Shown here piece by piece: positions 6,702-13,180 of a stretch of 31,428 nucleotides of DNA. Source of the DNA: JAFHCF01 sp048497495 (GTDB taxonomy: Bacteria; Pseudomonadota; Alphaproteobacteria; Rhizobiales; Ancalomicrobiaceae); assembly GCA_048497495.1 (NCBI GenBank), contig JAFHCF010000075.1:1-31428 (forward strand), written 5' to 3'. How positions within the stretch are numbered: the stretch's first letter is position 1; the number at the start of each line of letters is the position of its first letter. The notes below the pieces were generated by a model. The model did no database searches. It saw nothing but the letters and a program-made list of their open reading frames with translations, and was not told the origin of the DNA. A program made the translations under genes and the position numbers.

Positions 6702-8327
6702 ATGTTCACCGCGTTCCGCACCGCCAAGCCGTCGCAGTTCCTGAAAGGGGCGACCGGCGATTGGGAAGTCATCATCGGTCTGGAGGTCCACGCGCAGGTC
6801 GCCTCGAACGCCAAGCTGTTCTCCGGCGCCTCGACCGAATTCGGCGGCGCCCCCAACGATCACGTCTCCCTGGTCGACGCGGCGATGCCCGGCATGCTGC
6901 CGGTGATCAACGAGGAATGCGTCGCCCAGGCCGTCCGCACGGGGCTGGGGCTCGAGGCCGAGATCAACCTGCGCTCGGTGTTCGACCGGAAGAACTATTT
7001 CTACCCCGATCTTCCCCAGGGCTATCAGATCTCCCAGTACAAGAGCCCGATCGTCGGCGAGGGTGTCGTCCATCTCGACATGCCCGACGGCGAGGTCGTC
7101 GAGGTCGGCGTCGAACGGCTGCATCTCGAGCAGGACGCCGGCAAGTCGATCCACGACCAGTCGCCGGTCTCCACCTTCGTCGATCTCAACCGCTCCGGCG
7201 TCGCCCTGATGGAGATCGTGTCGAAGCCCGACATGCGCTCCGGCGACGAGGCCAAGGCCTATCTGTCGAAGCTCAGGACAATCCTGCGCTACCTCGGCAC
7301 CTGCGACGGCGACATGGACAAGGGCAACATGCGCGCCGACGTCAACGTCTCGGTCAGGAAGCCCGGCGGCGACCTCGGCACCCGTTGCGAGATCAAGAAC
7401 GTCAACTCGATCCGCTTCGTCGGCCAGGCCATCGACTACGAGGCCCGCCGCCAGATCGGCATCCTCGAGGACGGCGGCACGATCAAGCAGGAAACCCGCC
7501 TGTTCGATTCGGTGAAGGGCGAGACCCGCTCGATGCGGTCGAAGGAAGAGGCGCACGACTATCGCTACTTCCCCGACCCGGACCTGCTTCCGCTCGAATT
7601 CTCACAGGCTTGGGTCGACGAGCTGAAGTCGCGGCTGCCCGAGCTGCCCGACGCCAAGAAGGCGCGGTTCAAAGATCCCGATAAAGGATACGGTTTACGT
7701 GAAAAGATTGCTGATCTTCTTTGCGAAGAGAGGGAGATCGCCGACGCATTTGAAGACGCTGTTTTTGAAGCAATCGCAAAGCGTACGTCGCGAGACGTTG
7801 CATACAAGACGCTCTCGACCCGGCTTGTATGGCCGGAAGGCGTGGCAACTGGATTCAACTCCTTGCCTCAGGACTTGAGTGCCACTGAGCATGACATTTT
7901 GTGGGGAACCGCAGAAAGTGTGGCGAATTTGGTTGTTGGTCAGCTGTTTGCTTTTGCAAAGGACAGCGAGAAGCCCGTTCCGGATCTAATTCGATCCGTG
8001 GATTTTGGTGGACTGCTGAGGGCACTACTCGACACCAAGGCAATTTCTTCGAAGATTGCCAAGGATGTATTTGATATATTGATGCGAGAAGGCGGAAGTG
8101 CTGAGGAGATTGTCGAGAGCCGCGGCCTGAAGCAGGTCACCGACACCGGCGCCATCGAGGCGGCGGTCGACGCGGTGATCGCCGCCAACCCCGACAAGGT
8201 CGAGCAGATCAAGGTCAAGCCGACCATGTCCGGCTGGTTCGTCGGCCAGGTGATGAAGCAGACCGGCGGCAAGGCCAACCCGCAGGCCGTCAACGAGATT
8301 CTGAAGGCCAAGCTCGGGCTCGAGTGA
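6702..8327 (+). CDS. gatB: Asp-tRNA(Asn)/Glu-tRNA(Gln) amidotransferase subunit B, mosaic
   Basis: A 541-residue GatB, the subunit that binds misacylated tRNA, phosphorylates the side chain and transamidates it. The cradle domain is standard: WEVIIGLEVHAQV, the DAAMPGMLPVINEECV segment, KNYFYPDLPQGYQISQ, LHLEQDAGKS, DLNRSGVALMEIVSKPDMR and MRADVNVSVR. The C-terminal tail domain ends normally with KQVTDTGAIE, ANPDKVEQIK and GWFVGQVMKQTGGKANPQAVNEILKAKLG. Between about residues 324 and 471 the sequence departs from the alphaproteobacterial norm: roughly 40 extra residues, AT-richer codons and rare codons such as ATA. Typical family length is near 490-500. The frame is intact throughout, so the protein is probably functional. 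It is separated from gatCA by two genes and has its own promoter candidate. Confidence 0.95.
   Translation: MFTAFRTAKPSQFLKGATGDWEVIIGLEVHAQVASNAKLFSGASTEFGGAPNDHVSLVDAAMPGMLPVINEECVAQAVRTGLGLEAEINLRSVFDRKNYFYPDLPQGYQISQYKSPIVGEGVVHLDMPDGEVVEVGVERLHLEQDAGKSIHDQSPVSTFVDLNRSGVALMEIVSKPDMRSGDEAKAYLSKLRTILRYLGTCDGDMDKGNMRADVNVSVRKPGGDLGTRCEIKNVNSIRFVGQAIDYEARRQIGILEDGGTIKQETRLFDSVKGETRSMRSKEEAHDYRYFPDPDLLPLEFSQAWVDELKSRLPELPDAKKARFKDPDKGYGLREKIADLLCEEREIADAFEDAVFEAIAKRTSRDVAYKTLSTRLVWPEGVATGFNSLPQDLSATEHDILWGTAESVANLVVGQLFAFAKDSEKPVPDLIRSVDFGGLLRALLDTKAISSKIAKDVFDILMREGGSAEEIVESRGLKQVTDTGAIEAAVDAVIAANPDKVEQIKVKPTMSGWFVGQVMKQTGGKANPQAVNEILKAKLGLE
7670..8115 (+). other. Low-GC segment of foreign composition inside gatB
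   Basis: Counted by hand, 7681-8100 has 209 G or C in 420 bases (about 50%), whereas sampled 60-base lines on either side have about 60-70%. The switch is abrupt at both ends, near 7670 and 8115, and third codon positions change from nearly all G/C to mixed, with codons such as GTA, TTT, ATA, TTG and AAA. The encoded stretch begins at FKDPDKGYGLREKIADLL and ends at EIVESRG, covering the linker and the start of the tail domain. Composition plus extra length suggests that this piece came from another GatB by recombination. Mirror copy at 23314-23759. Confidence 0.7.
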
Positions 8328-8359
8328 TACCAGAGGGCATTGAAAATGCCCTTCGGTAT
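8327..8359. terminator. Hairpin overlapping the gatB stop
   Basis: Arms 8327-8341 and 8345-8359 pair with two mismatches around a 3-base loop. The inner GGGCATT/AATGCCC is perfect. There is no run of T directly after, so it may terminate weakly or only protect the mRNA 3' end. Mirror copy at 23070-23102. Confidence 0.45.
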
Positions 8360-8364
8360 TCCGT

Positions 8365-8446
8365 ATGCGAATTTCTCATGCCGCTGATGCCTATGAGAAA
8401 TTCGCATGTCTTCAACGGTCGGATGCGTCGGCATCCCCGACCGTTG
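8365..8446. repeat. Two further intergenic hairpins after gatB
   Basis: A perfect 15-base stem is formed by 8365-8379 and 8393-8407 with a 13-base loop. A second hairpin at 8413-8446 pairs CAACGGTCGG with CCGACCGTTG and has an inner GATGC/GCATC stem. They are separated by only five bases. With the hairpin at the gatB stop they form a tandem of three, which looks like a dispersed palindromic repeat rather than a plain terminator. Mirror copy at 22983-23064. Confidence 0.6.
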
Positions 8447-8480
8447 GTATGACGCCGCGAATTCATCCGGTCTTCGGCCG

Positions 8481-8516
8481 AAAAGGCCGCTTTCGCGAAC
8501 GCGGGAGCGGCCTTTT
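8481..8516. terminator. Intrinsic terminator between gatB and the stator genes
   Basis: An 11-base perfect stem, AAAAGGCCGCT at 8481-8491 with AGCGGCCTTTT at 8506-8516, and a 14-base loop that can itself pair partly. It has an A tract before and a T tract after, so it could act in both directions. It separates gatB from the motA-like gene. Mirror copy at 22913-22948. Confidence 0.7.
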
Positions 8517-8530
8517 CCGTCTTCACTCCC

Positions 8531-8597
8531 CATCAACCATACCGATCCGTCACCCATCATGGTTGATGTCGCGTCGGTCACGGTAACCCTTCCTTAC
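8531..8597. promoter_or_regulatory. Hairpin and CtrA-like box upstream of the stator operon
   Basis: CATCAACCAT at 8531-8540 pairs with ATGGTTGATG at 8559-8568. Just after it, GTAA at 8583-8586 and TTAC at 8594-8597 are separated by 7 bases, a degenerate match (6 of 8) to the CtrA site TTAA-N7-TTAA that controls flagellar genes in many alphaproteobacteria. The evidence is weak and only suggestive. No clear -35/-10 pair is visible before the gene at 8674. Mirror copy at 22832-22898. Confidence 0.25.
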
Positions 8598-8673
8598 CTT
8601 TGATCGCCGACACTTCGCCTCGAGGAAGGCCCCTCAGTCGGTTGGGGGCCTCCCCCGTTTGAGCGAGTAGACC

Positions 8674-9444
8674 ATGGACATCGCGACGTTCCTCGGCATC
8701 GGCGGCGGCTTCGGCGTTCTCGTGATGGCGGTCTTCCTCGAAGGCTCCAGCCTCGGCATGTTCATGAACCTGCTGGCCACCGTCGTCGTCATCGTCGGTG
8801 CCTTCGTCACCACCATGGCGCGCTTCACCATGGGGGGCTTCTTCGCCGCCATGGGGACCGGCCTCAAGGCGGTGGCCTTCAATCACCACGTCTCGGCGCG
8901 CGACATGATCGAGAAGATCGCCGAGCTCGCCGACATCGTCCGCAAGCAGGGGCCCCTCGGCCTCGAGGCGGTCGAGATCGAGGACGAGTTCCTCGCCAAG
9001 GGCATGCGGATGATCGCCGACGGCTTCGATCTCCACATCATCCGCGAGACCCTGGAACGCGAGCGCGATCTCCACATCGAGCGCCTGGAAGACGCCAACA
9101 AGCTCTTCAACTTCATGGGCAACGCCGCGCCGGGCATGGGCATGGTCGGCACCATCATCGGCCTCATCTCGATGTTCGCCCACATGGACGACCCCAAGAA
9201 GATCGGCCCCGGCATGGCGGTGGCGCTGCTCACCACGCTCTACGGCGCGATCATGGCCAACGTCGTCGCCCTGCCGATCGCCGACAAGCTCCAGATCAAG
9301 GCGATCGAGGAGAACGTCAACTTCACGCTGGTCATCGACGGCGTCATGATGATCCGCGAGAACAAGAGCCCGGCGGTGATCCGCGACATGTTGATCTCCT
9401 ACCTGCCCAACAAGCATCGCGCCGCGATGGAAGAGGCGGCCTGA
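8674..9444 (+). CDS. motA: Flagellar motor stator subunit, MotA/PomA type
   Basis: A 256-residue inner-membrane protein of the MotA/TolQ/ExbB family, closest by eye to the PomA (sodium-type) branch: MDIATFLGIGGGFG start, ARFTMGGFF, the AAPGMGMVGTIIGLISMF helix with Pro153, DDPKKIGPGMAVALLTTLYGAIMANVV and PIADKL. Four membrane segments are expected at about 5-22, 30-48, 148-169 and 177-201, with a cytoplasmic loop at 50-146 that would contact FliG. It forms an ion-conducting stator with the next gene product. The length matches PomA rather than the 290-residue MotA of E. coli. The start at 8674 gives the PomA-like N-terminus. The downstream motB begins 21 bases after the stop. Confidence 0.92.
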   Translation: MDIATFLGIGGGFGVLVMAVFLEGSSLGMFMNLLATVVVIVGAFVTTMARFTMGGFFAAMGTGLKAVAFNHHVSARDMIEKIAELADIVRKQGPLGLEAVEIEDEFLAKGMRMIADGFDLHIIRETLERERDLHIERLEDANKLFNFMGNAAPGMGMVGTIIGLISMFAHMDDPKKIGPGMAVALLTTLYGAIMANVVALPIADKLQIKAIEENVNFTLVIDGVMMIRENKSPAVIRDMLISYLPNKHRAAMEEAA

Positions 9445-9465
9445 GGGTCGTAGAGGACGAGACTC

Positions 9466-10326
9466 ATGGCCAAGAAGAAGGGGCACGGCGGCGGTGGCGG
9501 GCACGGCGGTGCCTGGGTCATCACCTTCGCCGACCTGATGGCCCTGCTGATGGCCTTCTTCGTCATGCTGCTGGCCTCCGCCAGTCAGGACAAGCAGAAG
9601 CTCGCCGATGCCTCCGGATCGCTCAAGGACGCCTTCGGCGTGCAGCCGATCCCCCGCACCGCCGGCATGATCGAACGCGACGGCTTACCCGTCCGCAAGT
9701 TCATCAAGGACACCGGCGCGGTCGAGAAGAAGCTCGACGCCGAGACCGCCGATTTCCGCAACGACGACCATGCCAAACAGGGCCCGGAGGCCAACACGCA
9801 CGACTACGAGGCCGCCCACAAGGAGAAGCCGCGTCAGTTCCTCACCGCCGCCGCCTCCCTGCGCCAGGCCCTGCAGGACATGCCGGAGATCACCGAGGTC
9901 TCCAAGCACGTCATGTTCGAGGAGACCGACGAGGGCCTCAACGTCCGCCTCGTCGACCAGGACGGCCGCTCGATGTTCCCGGAGAGCGCCAAGCAACCCT
10001 ACGAGTTCACCCGCTCCATCCTGTCGAAGATCGCCCCGGCGCTCGCCCGCATGCCCCATCGCCTGCGCGTCACCGGCCACACCGCCGGCGGCACCCGTTG
10101 GGCGGGGCGCGGGCCGTCGCCGTGGGATCTGTCGTCGGGCCGGGCGGTCGCGATCGAGGAGATCCTCGCCGGCTACGGCGTCCCCGCCGATCGTTTCGAT
10201 TCGGTGGTCGGCAAGGCCGATACCGATCCGCTCTTCCCCAACGAGCCGACGCTCGCCGCCAACCGGCGCATCGACATCCTGCTCGTCCACGAAGCCCCGC
10301 CGATGCCGCCCTCCGGGCTGAACTGA
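9466..10326 (+). CDS. motB: Flagellar motor stator subunit, MotB/PomB type
   Basis: A 286-residue protein with one N-terminal membrane helix and a periplasmic OmpA-type peptidoglycan-binding domain. The helix reads WVITFADLMALLMAFFVMLLASAS, and Asp23 is the expected ion-carrying residue. The segment after it (KLADASGSLKDAFGVQ) resembles PomB, where a plug region follows. The OmpA domain spans about 170-280, with HRLRVTGHTAGG, a SSGRAVAIEEIL helix and NRRIDILL near the end. The N-terminus MAKKKGHGGGGGHGG is basic and glycine-rich. GAGGACGAG lies before the ATG. It pairs with the upstream motA-like gene. Ion choice (sodium or proton) cannot be settled from the sequence. Confidence 0.93.
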   Translation: MAKKKGHGGGGGHGGAWVITFADLMALLMAFFVMLLASASQDKQKLADASGSLKDAFGVQPIPRTAGMIERDGLPVRKFIKDTGAVEKKLDAETADFRNDDHAKQGPEANTHDYEAAHKEKPRQFLTAAASLRQALQDMPEITEVSKHVMFEETDEGLNVRLVDQDGRSMFPESAKQPYEFTRSILSKIAPALARMPHRLRVTGHTAGGTRWAGRGPSPWDLSSGRAVAIEEILAGYGVPADRFDSVVGKADTDPLFPNEPTLAANRRIDILLVHEAPPMPPSGLN

Positions 10327-10342
10327 GCCGGATCCCGTCGCG

Positions 10343-10807
10343 ATGGTCTCCACCGACCTCCTCATTCGCCCCGCGCGCCGCGACGATCTCGACGCCCTGA
10401 TCGCGATCGTCGCCGCCGACGACCTCGGCGGCCACGGCGACACCACCGACCCGGCGGCGCGCCCGGACTACGCGGCGGCGATGGACGAGATTCTCGCCTC
10501 GCCCTCGGACCACCTCCTCGTCGCCGAGATCGGCGGGCGTGTCGTCGCCACCGCGCAATTCAGCCTGATCGTCGCCTTGCCCCATCGCGGACGGCGACGC
10601 GCCGTGGTCGAGGCGGTGCAGGTGGCGCCGGATCTGCGCGGACGCGGCATCGGCGCCCGGCTGATCGAGGCGGTGATCGCCGAGGCCCGCGCTCACGGCG
10701 CCGGCGTCGTCGAACTGACCTCCAACGCGGCCCGTCTCGACGCCCACCGTTTCTACCAGCGCCTCGGCTTCGCGCGCTCTCACGTCGGCTTCAAGCTCGC
10801 GTTATGA
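10343..10807 (+). CDS. GNAT family N-acetyltransferase
   Basis: A 154-residue acetyltransferase. The fold is evident from LLIRPARRDDLDALIAI at the start, the acetyl-CoA site VAPDLRGRGIGARLIEAVI at about 94-112, and the last motif AHRFYQRLGFARSHVGFKL. The substrate is unknown. It starts 16 bases after the motB stop, so it is probably transcribed with the stator genes, although nothing ties acetylation to motility here. No signal peptide. It is unrelated in detail to the YhbS-like acetyltransferase at 861-1388. Confidence 0.9.
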   Translation: MVSTDLLIRPARRDDLDALIAIVAADDLGGHGDTTDPAARPDYAAAMDEILASPSDHLLVAEIGGRVVATAQFSLIVALPHRGRRRAVVEAVQVAPDLRGRGIGARLIEAVIAEARAHGAGVVELTSNAARLDAHRFYQRLGFARSHVGFKLAL

Positions 10808-10890
10808 GCGCCTGAGAGCGCCCCGACCCCCTGGACCGCCGCGCCGCGCTCCCCCATCTTCATCGCAGCGACGTGTTTCCGATCGCAAGA

Positions 10891-10918
10891 GGCCGCCCCT
10901 CCGCTCGGGGGAGCGGCC
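10891..10918. repeat. GC hairpin in the leader of the glutathione transferase gene
   Basis: GGCCGC at 10891-10896 pairs with GCGGCC at 10913-10918, and inner C and G runs extend the stem with a bulge. It has no T tract and lies 37 bases before the ATG at 10955. It could be an end-of-operon structure for the gene before or a leader structure for the gene after. Mirror copy at 20511-20538. Confidence 0.35.
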
Positions 10919-10954
10919 GGTCGCCCGCGCCATCCCCCCCGGAGGAATTCCGTC

Positions 10955-11647
10955 ATGCCCGCTCCCATCCGTCTCTGGTACTGGCCGACCCCCAACGGCT
11001 GGAAGGTCACCATCATGCTCGAGGAGCTCGGCGTGCCCTACGAGGTGATCCCGGTCGACATCCGTAAGGGCGCCCAGTTCGAGCCCGACTTCCTGACGAT
11101 CTCGCCCAACAACAAGATGCCGGCGATCGAGGATCCCGACGGCCCCGACGGCGCCCCGATCTCGGTCTTCGAGTCGGGCGCCATCCTGATGTATCTCGGC
11201 CGCAAGTACGGGAAGTTCTATCCGACCGAGGAACGCGCCCGCGTCGAGGTCGAGCAGTGGCTGATGTGGCAGATGGGCGGCTTCGGCCCGATGCTCGGGC
11301 AGAACCACCACTTCGCCCTCTACGCGCCGGAGAAGATCCCCTACGCCATCGACCGCTTCCGCAACGAGACTCACCGCCTCTACGGCGTCCTCAACAAGCG
11401 CCTCGCCGATCGCGACCACATCGCCGGCGACCTGTCGATCGCCGACTTCGCGACGATCGGCTGGGCCAAGCTCTATGACCGGCAGGGCATCGACCGCGCC
11501 GAGTTCCCGCATTTCGGCCGGTGGCTCGACCGGATGCTGGTGCGGCCGGCGGTCGAACGCGGGCTCGCGGTCGCCGGTGAACTGCGCAGTGACCTCGCCA
11601 ACGACGAGGAGGCCAAGAAGGTTCTCTTCGGCCAACGGGCGCGCTGA
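10955..11647 (+). CDS. yfcG: Glutathione transferase, YfcG/YghU (nu-class) type
   Basis: A 230-residue cytoplasmic protein highly similar by recall to E. coli YfcG, a disulphide-bond reductase that uses glutathione. The N-terminal thioredoxin-fold domain shows TPNGWKVTIMLEEL (12-25) with the Thr and Asn that bind glutathione, ISPNNKMPAI with the cis-proline near 56, and FESGAILMYLGRKYG with Glu73-Ser74. The helical domain contains the YfcG-typical WLMWQMGGFGPMLGQNHHF, IPYAIDRFRNETHRLYGVLNKRL and LSIADFATIGW. GGAGGA at 10941-10946, 8 bases before the ATG, is a strong ribosome binding site. It stands alone, with a hairpin before it and another after it. Confidence 0.93.
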   Translation: MPAPIRLWYWPTPNGWKVTIMLEELGVPYEVIPVDIRKGAQFEPDFLTISPNNKMPAIEDPDGPDGAPISVFESGAILMYLGRKYGKFYPTEERARVEVEQWLMWQMGGFGPMLGQNHHFALYAPEKIPYAIDRFRNETHRLYGVLNKRLADRDHIAGDLSIADFATIGWAKLYDRQGIDRAEFPHFGRWLDRMLVRPAVERGLAVAGELRSDLANDEEAKKVLFGQRAR

Positions 11648-11686
11648 GATCTCGTCGAGGGGAAATTTCCGACTTCCCCGACGTCA

Positions 11687-11726
11687 GTGGGATTCGCGGT
11701 GAATCGAATCTTTCCGCGAATCCCAC
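11687..11726. terminator. Hairpin downstream of the glutathione transferase gene
   Basis: A 13-base perfect stem, arms 11687-11699 and 11714-11726, with a 14-base loop. It starts 39 bases after the yfcG stop. No T tract follows, so termination would have to be Rho-dependent or weak. Mirror copy at 19703-19742. Confidence 0.5.
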
Positions 11727-11811
11727 ACCACATCGCCAGTGTCGTTGATTCGATTGACCGAATCGTCATCCGAAGGTGAATCATCGGTGAAATACATATT
11801 TCGTTCTGGAT

Positions 11812-11841
11812 TTGGCGACATCTGATTAAGCAATCTATTTA
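11812..11841 (+). promoter_or_regulatory. Candidate promoter of the Sel1-like gene
   Basis: TTGGCG at 11812-11817 and TATTTA at 11836-11841 are separated by 18 bases within the most AT-rich stretch of the arm (about 11780-11855). This would give a leader of about 95 bases for the gene at 11943. Mirror copy at 19588-19617 on the minus strand. Confidence 0.35.
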
Positions 11842-11865
11842 ACTCGAGTTTTAATGATCGCGGGC

Positions 11866-11937
11866 AGTATTTCCCACATGGAAGCCGGACAAATACTGGT
11901 ATCGGCAGGGGGCAGAAAGCCCCGAGAATGTGGGAGA
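11866..11937 (+). promoter_or_regulatory. Structured mRNA leader with alternative pairings over the ribosome binding site
   Basis: CAGTATTT (11866-11873) is complementary to AAATACTG (11891-11898). TCCCACAT (11872-11879) is complementary to ATGTGGGA (11928-11935), which overlaps the ribosome binding site GGGAGA (11932-11937). The two pairings share bases 11872-11873 and so compete in part. A third hairpin, GGGGC/GCCCC (11909-11913 and 11919-11923), sits between them. The arrangement could switch translation of the downstream gene on or off, for example with temperature or a ligand. No known riboswitch class is recognised. Mirror copy at 19492-19563. Confidence 0.35.
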
Positions 11938-11942
11938 GTCAG

Positions 11943-12212
11943 ATGGCCCGTTTCGAAATCAACAGCGCCGAACACGCCACGATGGGTCATCAGGCCGTCG
12001 CCGGCGACGTCTTCGTCCAGATGGGGATCAACCATTCGATCGGCCGCGGCGCGCCCGCCGATCTGGTCGCCGCCCACATGTGGTTCAACCTCGCCGCCGC
12101 CCAGGGCAACCCGGAAGCGGCCCGCTATCGCCAGGAAGTCTCCCGCGAGATGAGCGCGGCCGAGATCGCCGAGGCCCAGCGCCAGGCCCGCGAGTGGATG
12201 ACCCGCCACTGA
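11943..12212 (+). CDS. Sel1-like repeat small protein
   Basis: An 89-residue protein with one clear Sel1-type helical repeat: GRGAPADLVAAHMWFNLAAAQGNPEAARYRQEV (34-66), followed by a charged helix MSAAEIAEAQRQAREWM. Such short proteins are common in alphaproteobacteria; Sel1 repeats serve as protein-binding scaffolds, but the role here is unknown. There is no signal peptide. The ATG at 11943 is preferred to the in-frame ATG at 11928 because GGGAGA lies 5 bases upstream and because 11928 falls inside the predicted stem. It is 94 bases upstream of surE, which appears to have its own promoter. Confidence 0.82.
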   Translation: MARFEINSAEHATMGHQAVAGDVFVQMGINHSIGRGAPADLVAAHMWFNLAAAQGNPEAARYRQEVSREMSAAEIAEAQRQAREWMTRH

Positions 12213-12249
12213 GCGCCGCCGTCGCGGGGGAGATCGCCTGTCCCGGCGC

Positions 12250-12279
12250 TTGCCCCGCCTTCGAGACGCATGCTACCCC
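12250..12279 (+). promoter_or_regulatory. Candidate promoter of surE
   Basis: TTGCCCC at 12250-12256, 15 bases, then GCTACCCC at 12272-12279, 27 bases before the ATG. The -35 is the same heptamer as at gatC and the -10 shares GCTA. The spacing is one base above the usual 10-14. Mirror copy at 19150-19179 on the minus strand. Confidence 0.35.
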
Positions 12280-12306
12280 GGGCATCTGCCCCGGGGAGAC
12301 CGAGCG

Positions 12307-13065
12307 ATGCGCATCCTGATCACCAACGACGACGGCATTCATGCCCCCGGGCTGCGCGTGCTCGAGCACATCGCGCGCGAACTCGCCGACGACGTCTGGG
12401 TGGTGGCGCCCGAGACCGATCAGTCGGGCAAGGCCCATTCGCTGTCGCTGTCCGATCCGCTGCGCCTGCGCAAGATTTCCGACCGCCATTACGCGGTGCG
12501 CGGCACCCCGACCGATTGCGTCATCATGGGGGTGCGCCACATCCTCGACGGCAAGCCCGATCTGGTGCTCTCCGGCGTCAATCGCGGCGCCAACGTCGCC
12601 GACGACGTCACCTATTCCGGCACCATCGCCGCCGCCATGGAAGGCACGCTCCTCGGCGTGCCGTCGATCGCGCTGTCCCAGGCCTACGGCTGGGCCGACG
12701 GCGCCGAGGTGCCGTGGGCGACCGCCGAGGCCCATGGGCCGGACGTGGTGCGCCGCCTGTTGGAGGTCGGCATGCCGGCCGGCACCCTGGTCAACGTCAA
12801 TTTCCCGGCGCGTAGCCCCGCCAAGGTCGCCGGCATCGCCGTGACCAGCCAGGGCGCGCGCAACGACGCGACGATCGGCGTCGAACCCCGGGTCGACGGG
12901 CGCGGCACGCCCTATTTCTGGATTTCCTATCGACCCCAGACCACCGAGCCGGTGGTCGGCACCGATCTCGCCGCGCTGGCGGAAGGTTTCGTCTCCGTCA
13001 CCCCGCTGCGCCTCGACCTCACCGATCACGGCACGCGCCAGAGCTTCGCCCACGCCTTTCGCTGA
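12307..13065 (+). CDS. surE: 5'/3'-nucleotidase SurE
   Basis: A 252-residue metal-dependent nucleoside monophosphate phosphatase, also active on short polyphosphate in characterised homologues. It acts in the cytoplasm and is linked to stationary-phase survival. Seen: MRILITNDDGIHAPG with Asp8 and Asp9, APETDQSGKAHSLSL with Ser40, GTPTDCV, and SGVNRGANVADDVTYSGTIAAAMEG with Asn92; these are the expected metal ligands. The length is normal. GGGGAGA lies 8 bases upstream of the ATG. A frame extending 19 codons upstream is rejected because its residues do not match the strongly conserved N-terminus. It is followed after 115 bases by pcm, the usual partner. Confidence 0.97.
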   Translation: MRILITNDDGIHAPGLRVLEHIARELADDVWVVAPETDQSGKAHSLSLSDPLRLRKISDRHYAVRGTPTDCVIMGVRHILDGKPDLVLSGVNRGANVADDVTYSGTIAAAMEGTLLGVPSIALSQAYGWADGAEVPWATAEAHGPDVVRRLLEVGMPAGTLVNVNFPARSPAKVAGIAVTSQGARNDATIGVEPRVDGRGTPYFWISYRPQTTEPVVGTDLAALAEGFVSVTPLRLDLTDHGTRQSFAHAFR

Positions 13066-13180
13066 CCGCCCGTCCGCGCATGGTAGGGCTGCGTCGGTTC
13101 GTGTCGCTCCGGTAACCGATCGCCAACCATTCCCGGTCTAGGGATCTCTCGCGTGTCTTCAGTCCAGCGGGAGTTCATCG

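Noticed and set aside
8327..8568. A tRNA or other known structured RNA
   Set aside because: The hairpins do not form a cloverleaf, and there is no CCA-proximal stem or T-loop consensus in either direction.
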